From Liolophura sinensis (taxonomy: Eukaryota > Mollusca > Polyplacophora > Chitonida > Chitonidae), in contig NC_088300.1 of assembly GCF_032854445.1 (NCBI RefSeq), positions 56,020,984 through 56,084,983 of the forward strand: a DNA stretch of 64,000 nt, in the 5' to 3' direction. Positions within the stretch are counted from its first letter, which is position 1, and each line of letters starts with the position of its first letter. The notes under the pieces were generated by a model that made no database searches, was not told the origin of the DNA, and was given only the letters and a program-made list of their open reading frames with translations. Shown one piece after another: positions 48,890-62,040 of this stretch. A program made the translations under genes and the position numbers.

Positions 48890-49300
48890 TATTTTAAAGT
48901 ACGGAACTGACGTCTAATGGATGATGGCCATTCATTACACAGTACGTGAAGCCTATTGAGTGTTGTTGAGCGATCTGACAAAAAACTTGGCATTCAGCCC
49001 AACATTTTACCACCTATACCCATGGCTTGCATTTTAATAAGTAGCCCCCTCTCCACAGCATGTCATATGCCTTTTCTATATCTAAAAAGACAGCAAGCAC
49101 ATATTCTTTGTTAATAAGTGAACGTCTTATTGTATTTTCTAGACTGACCACTTGGTCAGTAGTACATCGATTCCTACGGAATCCACTCAGCACTTTGGCA
49201 ACCAAGCCATTTTTATCTAAAACCCAAGTTAGGCGAGTGTTTATCATTTTCTCCATAATCTTCCACATATTGGACGTTAAAGCAATAGGACGATACGACT
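48890..49300 (-). pseudogene. Reverse transcriptase fragment of the LINE
   Basis: The frame 49268-49014 holds MWKIMEKMINTRLTWVLDKN, a GFRRNRCTTDQ stretch (fingers/template grip) and VFLDIEKAYD, motif A with its catalytic Asp. After a frameshift GIGGKMLG and FLSDRSTT follow, as in the thumb-proximal region. The YADD-type motif C is not recognisable downstream, where the sequence is scrambled to about 48580. Confidence 0.85.
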
Positions 49301-49489
49301 GCGGAGAAGATGGGCTCTTACCAGGCTTAGCTACAGGAATAACAGTAGACTTACTCCATGCAAGAGGTAGCTAAATACTCATCCAAATGGTATTGTATAG
49401 TGAAAGTAAAACATTGAGGCACTGGTCTGGAAGGTTCTTCACCTTGGGGTACACAATACCATATTTACCTGCTGACGAGTCATTTCTTG

Positions 49490-49880
49490 TATGATGGGCA
49501 TGTTTTAGCTCAAACAGAGAAGTCTTCATTTATTGGCATGTCGTCAAATTCGTGATTTTTTTCTATATCGTCTTTATGTGACAAGAAGTCAGCATCAGAA
49601 TTGTTTGAGCTAGACAGACAAGAAAAATTGTCAGCCAAGATGTTATACTTTTCAGGCTTTGTGGCATAATATTCATCCCCACATATAAGGGTGGGAATAT
49701 GGTTATTCCTATTTCTACCACTAATTGCTCTTACCTGTGACAACAAGGACTTTACTGATGTGTTTCTATTAATGCAGGAGCGGTACTCGCGCCAGTGGAG
49801 CTTCTGGGCTCGCTTAATGACACTTTGAGCCTCTGCCTTACACCTTTTGTATGTTATGATATCTTCCAGTGATCCTGACC
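49490..49880 (-). pseudogene. Linker between endonuclease and reverse transcriptase
   Basis: An open minus frame, ITYKRCKAEAQSVIKRAQKL then HWREYRSCINRNTSVKSLLS, resembles the Arg/Lys-rich helix that follows the WWSNEC motif in LINE ORF2 proteins. It continues as an acidic linker to a stop at 49510. Confidence 0.6.
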
Positions 49881-49896
49881 GTTGTGCTTTCTTAGC

Positions 49897-50410
49897 TCAC
49901 TTTCTGTTTCTGATGGCGTCAGCGCACTCATTGCTCCACCATGGCACAGGTGTCCTTACTATGTCATCACCAGATGAACGAGGGATGGGCTTTCTAGCAG
50001 CAGAATTGATAGCTTTAACCACATTATTTAAAAACACATCAACATCTTCACTAAAAAGACTGTCTGTAAGCGCCAGTTTACATTCCTTTCTATATGTGAA
50101 CCAATCAGCTTTGTTAATTTTCCATCGGAAGGGATAATCTTGATGGTTAGTGTGAGGGCAGACTCCAAAACTGGTAACAATTGGAAAATGATCCATACCA
50201 CATGGAAAATCTTGAGAATTCTTTATCTCTTCTTTCCACTGAGTAGCCTGGAATAGTAAAATCCAAATGAGGTTTAAGGAACGTTTCTTGCAGACAAACT
50301 ATGTGGGAGGGTTTCCATATTGGATATATATGATTTAAATTCTTTGCCGTGGGCACAGAGAGACTGAATATTCTGTTGCAGAACTGTCAGCGTCATTAGG
50401 TAAACAAGAG
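49897..50410 (-). pseudogene. Endonuclease domain of the LINE with internal deletion
   Basis: The N-terminal part reads MTLTVLQQNIQSLCAHGKE, then the metal-binding glutamate motif VCLQETFLKP and DFTIPGYSVERRDK (about 50400-50220). The C-terminal part has the catalytic DHFPIVTSFG and ends PVPWWSNECADAIRNRK (50196-49897). The roughly 100 or more residues expected between ERRDK and DHFPI, including the central catalytic residues, are missing. So the endonuclease is dead by deletion as well as by frameshift. Confidence 0.82.
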
Positions 50411-51239
50411 TTACGAGACAATATTGATACACGTGCTTATGATCCATTATTTACGGGCAGTATTTCTTTGTTTTATGACAGCCGAGAGCTCTGCTGAGTC
50501 AACAACGTCACCTCCAAGGTGGCGTTTGGTACACTCAGTTATAGAGTCAATGACCTCAGTACTTTTAGATGCATTTATTTTGATACAATGGAAAATGATT
50601 TCAGTGAATAGCGTCACTACACTGGACAACGAGACTGGTGAAATGACATCTGATTGCATAGCTACTTCCTCCTCGGCTTGTACAGCAGTACTATTGTGAT
50701 GCCGGTCACAATTTGTAATCAGGAACACTCAAGGCAGGATTTACTTATGTACTGAACACTTTATGAACGATAGGAAAACATGCACATATAAATTAGACAG
50801 ATTCACACTAGCTGGTGTAACTTCAGCTATGGCACAGTTGTATCACAGAGTCGGTGGTTCCGGGGCTCTGGGTACCCTTTTACAAGTGACAGTACATTTT
50901 ATACAAAAACATACTGCATAGTAACAAACAAGTTTTAACAAGGTTTACAGACATACAATTCTAACAATAACGTACATGACTGGTCCTGATATGCAGCGTT
51001 GAGGTGGATTGAAACAGTAGGTGGTCACCAACCCTACAGCCCTACAGTTCCACTACAAGACCAGATTAAAACAGATTGTGTGTAAGGCCTGCTAACATTC
51101 ATAATACAACAATACTTTTCACCACTGGTACACTGATGAATTGAGCCACCACGGTGGGGCGCAGATGTTGTGATGGTTAGGATAGATAATGGGCGCTCAC
51201 AAAAGCTGGATCTTGGGAAAAATTTAGCGGGTCGGAGGA

Positions 51240-52097
51240 AACGGACTCACGCACTTTTTTTAGAACCTCTGCAAAGAACACCTTTTCAGTAACCTTGATG
51301 TACTGTGCCTTGTTTGCTTCCTACTACATTGGAAAGCCAGCGTAAGCAGCACTGTGTCTGCCTCCACAACTAGCACACTTTGGCATTTCTTTACTAGGAC
51401 AGGACTCACATGATTAGCCTGACAGCAGCGTGGACATCTTACCTTACCTCTACACTCGGAGGCAATATGGTTTAGGCGCTGGCGCCGGAAACAGCGCAGA
51501 ACAGGGGGGATGTAAGGTTTCACTGTAAACATTTCATAGCCAAGCGTAATTTCTGCTAGGAGAGTGTCAGAATCATTAGACAGCAACAGAGTATCATTAC
51601 GAGAAGTGCCCCTGTATTTAGTCAATTTCTGAACCTGGAAACACTTATATTTTCTCAAACAAGCTAGAACTTCCGCCTCCGCAACTTCATCCCCAACACC
51701 ATAAATAACACCTCTTGATAAAGATTTGCTTTGTGGCCGACACTTTTTGTGCCTACCCATAATATGTCGAGATTCAGTATTTTTTTAACCTGTGCCTGAT
51801 TTGAGCATGAAACAAGGTAATCTTTGGACTGAATCTTGTTAACATATTTTATGTTGCCCACTGCGCTCTGTAAAAAGCACAGCCGAATTTTATGGGGTTA
51901 ATGTTTACAAAAAGGGCCTCACCTACAACAGCCATAATAACATTAAAATTCTTTGCCCGAGGATCGTGGCTGTTTACAGCCCGGGCCCTTTTCCTATACC
52001 CCCGGTCTGTACTCCGGAAGCGATCTCTATCTCGTTTACCGCAATAAGCTCCAGGAACGTGGACCTCCATGTCTGAGTTGTCGTCGTCTTCTTCCAT
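51240..52097 (-). pseudogene. ORF1 (gag-like, zinc knuckles) of the LINE
   Basis: Three overlapping minus frames (52097-51849, 51861-51664, 51760-51260) form one protein split by two frameshifts. It has an acidic start (MEEDDDNSDMEVHVPG), then NVIMAVVGEALFVNINPIKF, GNIKYVNKIQSKDYLVSCSN (RNA-binding-like fold) and a zinc-knuckle region CFRRQRLNHIASECRGKVRC, CPRCCQANH. The first knuckle has Arg where the second Cys is expected. A further open stretch at 50728-50447 may be its C-terminal part. Confidence 0.75.
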
Positions 52098-52109
52098 TAT
52101 AACCTACAG

Positions 52110-52886
52110 CTATGTCACTACCAATGCCTATTTCTAAAGAGGCCTTGTCCTACAAACTAACGAGTTAGGTACACTGGAGAGCAGGATAGGTTATATACAC
52201 AGTTAGGGGAGAGAAAACACCCTGGCTCGACTCAGGGAGAGGTAAAGACGACAGAAGCCTTATTTAAAAAAAAGGGTGCAGAAACGTACGGTGCATTTAC
52301 AGGATTTAAACTTACCACCTAACAACTCAGAGCTAACCTAAGGAGATTAACCTGATAAGATATAAATTCCTAAATAGCGTTTTAGCCTTACACTAAGCAA
52401 GACAACTTACACATTTACACATTTACACCAGGCCATACACCAGTTGATTGTGTTTGTGCACGACGATAACAACAACGTAAACAAACACAATCATCTAGGA
52501 ATAATTGAAATATACAGGCGATTTACGACATAATAACTGCCTACAGAGAGACAATAACATTTATACACATACATTTAGGAGACAAACCCAGGCAAGGCAA
52601 GGTTTATGCTTAAAAATTAGGGAAATATTCCCTGTGCAAAAAAAGACAGTCAACAGCAACCAAGGGCCGATAACCCCGCGCCCCCTCCTGATAGAGGTAA
52701 ATAGACGAGGCTGTATTTCATCACTTTAAAATGTGACCATTTATGAACTATCTCGCTTTCGTCGATGCTCTGATTTTACCCTCTGTGATTTAAATCTTAT
52801 ATTATATTCGAAAGCACACCAAGAGCAATTCATTAACATGCACGTATAATTAGGATACGGTGAACATAAATCTCCGCAATACATAC
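52110..52886. other. LINE 5' flank, no gene seen
   Basis: Non-coding sequence between the LINE and the SAM exon. The LINE's 5' untranslated region probably lies in the first few hundred bases, but no boundary is recognisable. Confidence 0.3.
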
Positions 52887-52998
52887 CATCCGTATATAGT
52901 TTTGCACGATTGCGGAGTTTGGCCCTCTTGCCGATAGTGCGAACACCCAACCGAGAAAAATCCTCGTCCGTCAAGTGTAGAACTTCTGCTGGCCCAAC
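52887..52998 (-). CDS. SAM-domain exon (C-terminal half)
   Basis: The 112-bp minus-strand exon has an excellent acceptor (actcgtttttattgtccag) and donor (GATG|gtatgt), starting at phase 0 and leaving at phase 1. It encodes VGPAEVLHLTDEDFSRLGVR, then TIGKRAKLRNRAKLYTD. The pattern L-T-D-E-D-hydrophobic-x-x-L-G-V/I-x-T-x-G-x-R-x-K/R-h-R is the last two helices of a sterile alpha motif domain, used for protein-protein binding. SAM domains are joined to HECT-like ends in mollusc gene families, and a HECT-like fragment lies 5 kb downstream on the same strand. I infer one ancestral gene. No frame defect is seen in this exon itself. Confidence 0.7.
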
Positions 52999-53070
52999 CT
53001 GGACAATAAAAACGAGTTTATCTAATATAAGTGTTGATATCCATGAAGAAAAAATAGTGAACAGAATTAA

Positions 53071-53287
53071 AAAAAAAAAAAAACATGGGGCCTGGCTGGC
53101 TCAAATAGTTAATGCGCTGGCTCTGCGAATTTCAGATGCTTGACCAAGTCGGGTGTTCATATACAACTCTGGCTGTTCTGGCTTTAAGTCAAGATGCGTG
53201 AGAGGATGCGTGCACGTTTTCTAGCTCCAGCATCTATTCATCACTGGAGAGAGTTAGACAGAGAACGAGACATTAATTCACAAAGCA
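53071..53287 (+). mobile_element. tRNA-like SINE remnant (third type)
   Basis: After an A13 run, ggggcctggctggctcaaat + agttaatgcgctggctctgc resembles a tRNA D-arm half, and gggtgttcatatacaactct a weak T-arm. The tail tgcacgttttctagctccag differs from families 1 and 2. It abuts a family 1 copy. Confidence 0.4.
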
Positions 53288-53508
53288 GCGCAATGAAACA
53301 GGAGCCTCTCACTAATGCGATCGTCACTTGAAGACCCGCTTATGCTGACTTCCTCTCCGGTCGTACGAGGGAGGATTGCAGCAACGTGCGGATAGTTGTA
53401 GGTTTTCACCGGCCTCTGTCCACTTTTCTCCTACCATAATGCTGGCCGCCGAAGTATAAATGAAGTATTTTTGAGTGGCGCGTAAAACAGCAAATGAAAT
53501 AAATAAAT
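53288..53508 (+). mobile_element. SINE family 1, diverged, 5'-truncated
   Basis: Recognised from gcagcgcaatgaaacaggag + cctctcactaatgcgatcgt through gcttcctctccggtcg-like and ccataatgctggccgccgaa to the tail tttttgagtggcgcgtaaaa with aaataaataaata. The A box half is missing. Confidence 0.75.
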
Positions 53509-53546
53509 ATTAGAGTAATTTTATACCTTTGCTTCTATTTCCTTTG

Positions 53547-53577
53547 GTTTTTGATGATATATTATATCATCAAAAAC
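53547..53577. other. Perfect 15-bp palindrome with one-base centre
   Basis: GTTTTTGATGATATA (53547-53561), a central T, then its exact complement. It could extrude as a cruciform. Confidence 0.85.
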
Positions 53578-55127
53578 TATTCTGTCTGTAGCTGCAATAT
53601 TGCCGAAGCAGCGTTTATACAGTCTTTCATTAATTCATTCACTCGGATAGGCTAGATCACACCAATTTGATGCAGTTATGTTCATCGTCAGGCTTAACTG
53701 CATGCACTGTTTTGTTCTGTAACTGAAAATAAAGCATTCAGCGGGCAATTACCTGCTGTCGCTTAGGATCTATTTCACGCACCATTTTGGTGCGTGAATA
53801 AATGACCAGAGAAGTGAAATAGGATTTAACATTTTGTATACCTGTAAATTTGAAAGGTAATAATGCCACATGTTTATTTGATCCATATTTAAAAAATATG
53901 CAATTTCTCCTTATGAGTGTAACTATGAGGTTATTTCTGGGGATATGCTGCAAGCTGAATATAGTGGACATTTTCCTCATATATGGGTGATCGTGTTGCC
54001 AGAGGGAACACAGTATACGGATAATATTTATTAGGAGGACAGTGGTCAGGTTTAAGGGTTAAGAAATTCGGAGCTGACTTGCTAAATTTCCGTGTACCGT
54101 TTAAGATTATGTCCCCTCTGTTGGTGAACTTATATGATATACTGCCTGATTAAGATTTGTCTTCATTAAGGTTTGTGTTAAGTGTGCGGACGTCAGGAAA
54201 GATTGGGCGGTCAGTGGCGACAGTTTTGATATTTAGCCTCTTAGGCTATATACACAATGCCGTTTAATGTGTATCAGGACTGGAAAGGTCGGGGTGTAGG
54301 ACGGGGATGTACCTTAACTTGCATCCTTATCTTGGTTTTTGGCTGCGACTAAACGTATGATTAACTGGTAATTAATACTTTACTTTCATATGTCTTGGGA
54401 TAAGGTTGGTTGCGAGTCACTAACTTCTTTTAATCGTTCTTGAAACATTTATGACGTCTTCATATTTATGTCCATATCCAATACTTTAACAAGTCAGTAT
54501 AATTTAACTACATGTGTCTGTTGTAAATACAATATACTGTCAGATTAATTGTATACAGAGCCTCATTTTCGTTGAAAATTACCACTAGGTCCTCCATACC
54601 GAGACATGTTAGAATTTCTTCCATCTGAAAGGCAAAATACTTTAAATTTTAAACATTAATTAGTCATATCTAACACTGTTACAAACAGAAACAAGTTTAA
54701 TGTAAATTTCCCGATGCTGTTACATGCCTCATTAAATAGGCTTGCATAGCAGACTTACGCAGTTTTTTTTTTCACACAAAAACAACCAATAACAATAATG
54801 CAGCAGGGTTTCACTGTACTCCTTATAAGTCTAAAACTACAGAAATTGAATGATGTGTTAATATCACGTCACCATGAAACAAAACTAAAGCTAATACATG
54901 TATTGTCGTGTTTAAAAAGATATTGCTAATTTATAGCATACCTTAATATCTAGCTGTACAGAAGCAGATCCACAATTTTTTCTTGCTCTTTAACAAAAAC
55001 AAAAATAAATAAATAAAAAATATTAGCATTATTATACGACTGTTTTTTCCATGTTGATGTGGCATATCGTTACACTTGCAAATATTAAGTCAGATATGAC
55101 GTTTACACAAGTCGTTCGATATTAGCC
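53578..55127. other. Low-copy DNA, no gene seen
   Basis: AT-rich sequence with no recognisable exon or repeat copy. Confidence 0.3.
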
Positions 55128-55200
55128 CTATCCCCTTCATGCTGAACGCCAAGCGAGGAACTTCCTCTTTTAAAGTTGTTATGTGTCACTGACGAAATGC
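55128..55200 (-). mobile_element. SINE family 2 internal fragment
   Basis: The block tatccccttcatgctgaacg + ccaagcgaggaacttcctct matches the middle of the copy at 4334-4661. Both ends are missing. Confidence 0.75.
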
Positions 55201-58200
55201 AATTTTGGTAGCGAGTATTACAGACAGCTGTATCGTTATATATGTTATCAGCGTATTAATCTATAAGACGTCGTTTGAAGCCTGTAGCGTCAGAGACAAC
55301 ACAGTGTGGAATGTACAAACCATGTCTCGTGACAACATATGGCGTTGTAATCCTGTATTATTCGACCTAAATCCCGATTTTACTGATGCGAAACACACGT
55401 ACTGCTACGCTGTCGATACAAATGCAATGCGAGTGTAAAGCCTGAGCTACTTTCTTGTGTGTTTTAGTTTCCTGGGTGAAAATGTAAAAAAAGAAATTGC
55501 GAGCGCCAATCCAATGTCTTAATAATAAATAATCTAATCAGCTGTTTTCGTGAACTCATGACAGTGTCTCTGAGTATAATATAAAATCGGACTCAAAATG
55601 TATACCAGATGTCGAATTTGTTACAGGTTATCTGTATCAGCCAGATTTCAGCCGACTGGTCGAATAGCCAGTAAAAAGGACAAGAATTGGAGTCAACGTT
55701 CATGTCACTGCTTACTACATTCTGGGCCGTACGTGAAATTTCAACTAAACCAATTTCTCCCATATTATTTCCTTCACGACAGGCATTTCATACTAGCAGC
55801 TTCAACTAAAAAAAGAAACTGGTAAGTGGTTACATCCCCCAGGACGTCAACTGAGGACATTTTAAACCGGCTCCATGTGTTGAGAATAGTGGCTACTGAC
55901 TGATATCTTGTCAGAATACTACACTTTTTATCTACAAAAGACTATCAGGAACTTCGAAACGGTGACCAAATGATTATGGGTGTCTGGTTCAATCGTGTTG
56001 CTTTGTAGACAGTGATCTGTTAATGCATAGATAATGAGAGGGCAAATAAGTAATACGTCAGCACTTTCTTCTGCTCGGCTGTCCGCTCCCTTGTCTGCTT
56101 TTACAGTGCCTTACTCATCTTCCACCCACATCCAGGCTACATGCACATCTCTTGTTTGTCTGGGACACCTGCTCACCAGCACATTCTGTGTTTCCGTCCT
56201 CTTCTTGCTCTTTGCAACACAAGTAGTATGATCGGCCAGTAGACAATTTTTCTACTGGCTTTTAGAAGCTGAATTGACACTACACAAACTCTCACTAATT
56301 GTAGCTCTTGAGAAATAATTTTGTAACTTTTTGTCACAAGGAGACAGCATGGAAAGTGTCAAGAACAGAATCAAGCAGTTAGAAAGCCCATCACATGAAT
56401 GATTATGCTGAAACCGTTATTATAAGGTGGAAGGTGAGACAATTGGGTAACTGAAGGGACTGTGCAAAGATATGGACATCTGATCCGGCTCATGTGCAGA
56501 CAGTACAAGTGCACAGATTTTGAGGTGCTAATGTGGGTTTCATGTTAATCAAATTCTGTTTAAGCATCAGATAAAGATTACCACTCAATCATCCAAAGCG
56601 TAACTGACTAAAGCGTGTTTTTCTTTTCCACTACCGCTGAGTCCTAGCTAATAACACGCAGACTCGACTGCTGTTGTCGTAGACGTTTTTAAGTCTGAAA
56701 CAATGGGAACTTTTTTTTTCTCTTTATATGTGTATAATTTACTGTGTTATACACAGCAAGTCTGCAACCTTGGTCAAAAACCCTTACAAAAATTTCTCTT
56801 TATCATAAACCTATCTGTCTACGGCATCCGATACAAGCCATCTGATACAAAGTTTTGTATCAGATGATGACGTCAGTACTCATTCTGGGACTACTTTGAG
56901 TTCCCTGACTTTGTTTGGTCAGATTCAACATACAGGCCTAACTGATTTCACGTAATAATCTCGCTAATCTTTCGCCAGACATTTTATACTATATACATTT
57001 TATCTTGACTTGTTCCCATCTATTGGCATGGTATGACCCAGGTATATTGGAGACTCGTACAACAGCTGATTACTTACCCTCACCTGCTGTATAACAACCT
57101 AGTATCTGACTATCACCCATCAAAGACTCACGTATTATAAGTGCCTATTTGCCGGAAAGAGCCTCCTGGGATTTGAACCATGGACCTTTGGGACCGTAGT
57201 ATGACATACTAGCACTAAGAAACTCTCAACGGTTGTAGACAGCAAGATCATTCCACCCTGTTACAATTGAAAAGCTATTCTGGATAAGCCTGTAACTTGT
57301 AAATTCAAACTAGAATAGGTAAACTAATTGTAATTTAAAGGTCTCTAACACAACATGATCACAGCTTCTGCGTGCTATGTTAATTTCACATGACGCTCTC
57401 CACTTTTAGATAAAGCCAATGGCCTAACACTTGCCTAAGAGCCTTAGAAGTACATGTACTATTATCTAGGAAAAAAAAAGACAAACATGGTAATAATATG
57501 TGACAACACAACAATGGACATATCAAATTTTGTTGTTTTGTGTGTATCGTTTACGGGGCATTTTTAAAGACATGAGGGCAGACGACTGTCATAAAATAAT
57601 AAACTGATAATGGTTATCAAGTCCCGAGAGAGACAAAGTGGACTGGTAACACTCAGACCAAGGGCTTTCAAATTGATTTGTTCTTTCTTTTTGCTAACAC
57701 CTCCATTAAATTATTCCACCCAGTTATGAAGTTTTCCTGCACGGACTAAGAGAACATCTGACGCCATCGGTTCCGATAGATCAGTTTTTGGACAGCTGCA
57801 TGTCCTCCACTACTCACTGGCCACACGAATCGCCTTCAATCCTTTTGTATCCAATTCGCCAGATGACGCAAATTCGGGCGCACAAGACCCATTTCCAGAA
57901 CATCGTAAAACACTGCCTTCGAAAGGGATATGAATTAAAAAGTATCTCAATAAACCAGGTAACATGTAACAGAGAAGAAGTGAACTGTCTCACTATCTGC
58001 CTGCACGTGCCTTCCTAACTCCGTAGGTATACGGAAAAATATTCTCGCCTGTTCGCCTAAAACAAGCGGATTGACCAATCACATGGCATGAATTTTCCCT
58101 GAATTGTGATAAACAAAAGTGTACCCAGTTTTCAACACTGCACTTCGTTGCTGTTAAGTTCGAGAAGCGCCATGCCATCATCACTCCTATAAGGCTAACC

Positions 58201-58410
58201 TGAAGTTTAGGCGTCTATCAAGGCGGCCGCTATTACAACATAGTGCAATCTGTAAGCAACTGCAGTGTTTACTTGACGTTTTGTCACTGATGGCTACCTA
58301 ATCAATAGTATTCTGACTAGGAAACTATGGTATCGCCATAAAGAGGTGTACTCTGTGCACTAATTATAATCACTGGCGTTCAGGGGAGGATAACCTGAAT
58401 ATTTTTGGTG
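55201..58410 (+). repeat. Long diverged copy of the dispersed large repeat
   Basis: Collinear similarity to other copies: 55330-55940 with 63400-64000; 55930-56800 with 40970-41720 and the outer arm of palindrome 2; 57010-57270 with 38940-39200; 57590-57860 with 42100-42340 and 30450-30740. A tRNA-like T-arm (complement ggttcaaatccc) occurs at 57165-57180. No gene. Some blocks encode short open frames with no motif. Confidence 0.65.
56839..56866. other. Perfect 13-bp hairpin
   Basis: CATCTGATACAAA (56839-56851), GT, then the exact complement (56854-56866). The left arm overlaps a second near-copy (catccgatacaag) just upstream. Confidence 0.85.
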
Positions 58411-58418
58411 TTCACGTG

Positions 58419-58596
<178 letters not shown>

Positions 58597-58599
58597 TGT

Positions 58600-60880
58600 G
58601 GCGCTAGACTGCCAACGACTCCGTGGATGTAGGGTAAATAAACATTGCCAGGGCTCTTGTGGTTCATATTGTTACCATTGTTAAGATGGCAAAAGACTGT
58701 TTAGATGACAAGTTATTGAATATTGATATGGTTCACTGACTGGTTAGCATTTGATGCATTACCTTTTGGGTTATTTGTTGAACGTTCCTCACTTGTTTTT
58801 AGAATTCATTCGCAAGCTTTAAGCTAATATGTTTGCTGGCTGAAGGTTGTCTAATGATGGCCCATTTAGCTGCTCTGCTTACTTCTGTGTACGTTCTATG
58901 AAATAATTATTTTGACTAGTTATACTGACTGCTTCCCCTGTTTGATGGAAAGACTGGTTACTTTGTCTTTTTCAAGCAGAAAAACTCGTGAAGCTTCAGG
59001 TAGATTTTCCTTAGTATTGGCTTGAGTTTGAAATTCTCTTCTTATGGACATCTAAAAGATTCATTTCATGCGATGAATTCATCAGCTTTTATGAACAGAT
59101 GATTGAGTTGAGCTTGTAACCGGGTTAACCGCATTATTAAAATGCCCTTTTGACTGGCCTTTCATAATATGTGTATACAATGTATCGGATACGATTTTAT
59201 GGACGCTGTCACAGTGATATAAAGTGTTCAAATCAAACCGAAGTCACTGTAGTTTTGTGTTAGTTATATATTGCTGCCTCTTTTTTCTTTAATTCCTTCA
59301 ACACATGAGTTGCTTTAGGTGCAATAAAGAGATTATACAAGGTGACCATCCATTGCTTGATGACAAGAAAATAGCATTTGGATCATTTTAGACCTTAAAA
59401 GTTGCCGTTCCAATATGAAGGCACTATTGGATACTATCTCTGTCTGTCAGGATGACGAAATTGCCATTTACAATGAAGAGTAAGCTCTGTATAAACAAAT
59501 TGCCACCAATATCTGATGTAAGATCTTTAAAACGTTTGCCAACTTAAGTACACCTGGGGGAATGCTCAATCCATTAAGCTAGAGAACACAGTTCTGGACA
59601 GTTTATTGGCATCCACTTTAGAATTTAATCTTCTTTTGTAAGCCTACATGAATGAATGTAGGGTGCATATGGCGTGTACATATCTCACTTTGTAGCACCT
59701 GCTAAATCCTGCGTGTTGTGTGACGATTTCAATCAACGTCACAAATTATTGCTGCAAAAATAAATGTGTCAAGGTAATTGAATCAAACACCTTCACTTCA
59801 AGTTTCTTAAGTTTTACAATGAGTATAATCCTGTTGTAAGTAAATATGAACAGAGCGCACAGAATCTCTGGCGCTCTGCTTCACGATCGTGTCTAATTCC
59901 GCTTAACCTGGCGTTAGAGGCGATATATTCATCAGGTTGAACTAGATCGCTAGGTTGGATATATGAACAGTATGCCAACTCCGTCGGGTGGTGTAGTCTG
60001 TACTAACTTGCATCACTGACCACGAAGTTAATACGTTAAGCGTGACCTCCTGAACTTTTGATGGTTAGATGCGACATTTCATCCACGAACCAACTTCATG
60101 CAATAATCTAGCCTAATTTTCCTCCAGACATTAGGAAGCACATCTATGTACACAATACATCCAGACAACGCCAATGTGTCATGGCCATTGTGTGGTGTAG
60201 TATGTACTAACTAACACCACTAACCACGGAGTTAATAATATGACATACACACAGTTGATTTCAACCTCCGATGAGTAAAAAAATTATAGATGAAAAGAGT
60301 GGGGCACGTTTACAGTAAGATGTGTGGTTTACGATGTGACCTGGGGAGAATTATAGTCGTGGCAACTTTGGGAGACTTACCCTATTGAAAAACGTCTGCT
60401 GGGCGAACGTTCCTGGAAAAATTATTTCTAGGACGAAACACAAACACATTACAAATGAAATTCTTTGACAAATTGAAGTCTATACACACCCGATGTTTGT
60501 TATACTTGCAAATTAATGAGTACGGAGTTGAGATGGTGTTTTTTTTTTCAAGTTTGAAGTTTAAACTGGAGGCCATACCTGGGTTATCCCTAGAATACAC
60601 TTGCTGTTGTGTCTAAGCAGTTAAACATCTCTTACAAGAGCCAACGCATTAATGGCCTAGAATGGCTGACTGTGTATTCAATCAGTGGACTCGTCTGGAA
60701 CTGGGCCATTGTAGCATCATGCCATGATCTCTACTAGGGTTCACACATCCACTGAGGCAGCAGTTATTATGACATGGCGTAATTTGTCAGCAATTACAAC
60801 GTTTACTTGACGTTTTGTCGATGTCGGCCACCTGATCAATTCTTTTACAAGCACCAGCTATCTTCTGGGCTTACCCAGAA
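58600..60880 (+). repeat. Diverged copies of the dispersed large repeat
   Basis: 58610-59340 matches 28640-29340 in order. 59940-60060 and 60150-60240 both match the block at 42590-42680 and 36570-36680 (ggtgtagtctgtactaact...accacggagttaataa). 60640-60850 matches 58200-58310 (gtttacttgacgttttgtc). No gene seen. Confidence 0.55.
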
Positions 60881-62040
60881 AGGAAAGAAGAGTTCTTGCA
60901 GTGAAGATAATAGTGTTTTGTGATGTCGGGAGGGTTTGCCTATTACCTCAACTCTGTGATACATCAGCGGATGGTTTTTACATGTCTTATGGCCCAGTTT
61001 TCTGAGGCAAAATCGGAAGTATTCTCACTGGGATTTGACAGCTCAGGAAGGAGATCATACAATCTGCGTTATCAACAAAAAAGTTTGAATTTGATCACAC
61101 CTTTGTGGGCTCATACAAAGCTCTCAAATATAAGAAAAAACATTGCAAACACAAATGGAATGTCTTAATGAGAAATAACCTAATGAAGCTTTTTGTGATA
61201 CATCCTGGACATATGACAGCAGCTCTGAATGTGTCTAAAATCACAGATGTAATAAGTATGAATTTGGGAATCATTGCTAATTCAGTTAACCAAACCTTTT
61301 GTTCTTGTTCGGGTTTCGTACACCCATACACATCATCGCCCGGGGAGGATGTTAGACTTAGGTCAAATATATAAATAAATGAATACAGAGCCTTGGACCA
61401 AGGAAAGTCCGATATCATTACCCTTGTCTCCTGGTTTCGGTGTGTGTGTTATTTTTCCTTTGGAGAAAAGTACAATCGAGGGTCAATGCGGTCAAATTTG
61501 TGAAATTCCCAGTGTGTGAGCGAAGTAAGAGGTTCAGCTTGTGTTTGTGTTTTAAAGTAAGCCCCTGCAATGTTTATAAATCTGTTCTCTCACGAAGAAA
61601 AACTATGATTGAAAAAGAGTATTTAAATTCATTCACCCTCTCCAACTAATGCCCCTGAATGGTCGCTATATAAGACAGTCTCTTTGTTGTGCCTGGTAGT
61701 AACTCATAGTACTTTCATCCACCTACACTCTGACCATAATTGGTGGATTTGGTTGGATGACAGTACTTAATGGCTGAAGCATGCTGTGTGGTCAGGGAGA
61801 CCCATTCTCCCACTCCCTCCATTCACTATCACTATCCGCTTCACCCACTGTCGTCATCGGCCTCCTGTAGTGGAACCACTTTCTGTACGTATACCCCAAC
61901 GCATCTACTGTAATTACACCTTGAGGACACTATATGATTTATACTCATTATGCCATTGGTTCCACTCACTAAATATAGATCCTCTTACATCTTACGTTAT
62001 ATCGGAAATTATTACCCGAATGTAAAACAAAATAGCCCAA
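60881..62040. other. Low-copy island, no supported gene
   Basis: Open frames of 80-107 codons on both strands (plus 60920-61168, minus 61418-61095) lack motifs and good splice sites. A TATA-like ctatataagaca is at 61665-61676. Nothing is assignable. Confidence 0.3.

Larger units (their letters stand above)
48100..52110 (-). mobile_element. Decayed non-LTR retrotransposon (I/Nimb-like, with RNase H)
   Basis: Reading the minus strand from 52.1 to 48.1 kb gives, in the right order, gag-like ORF1, an AP endonuclease, a reverse transcriptase and an RNase H domain, all broken by stops and frameshifts. RNase H after the reverse transcriptase, together with a zinc-knuckle ORF1, points to the I superfamily (I, Nimb and relatives) rather than plain Jockey or CR1. 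Clade assignment is inferred from domain order, not phylogeny. No target-site duplication could be found. The 3' end probably coincides with the (TA)n tract. Components are listed separately. The copy cannot move by itself. Confidence 0.85.
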
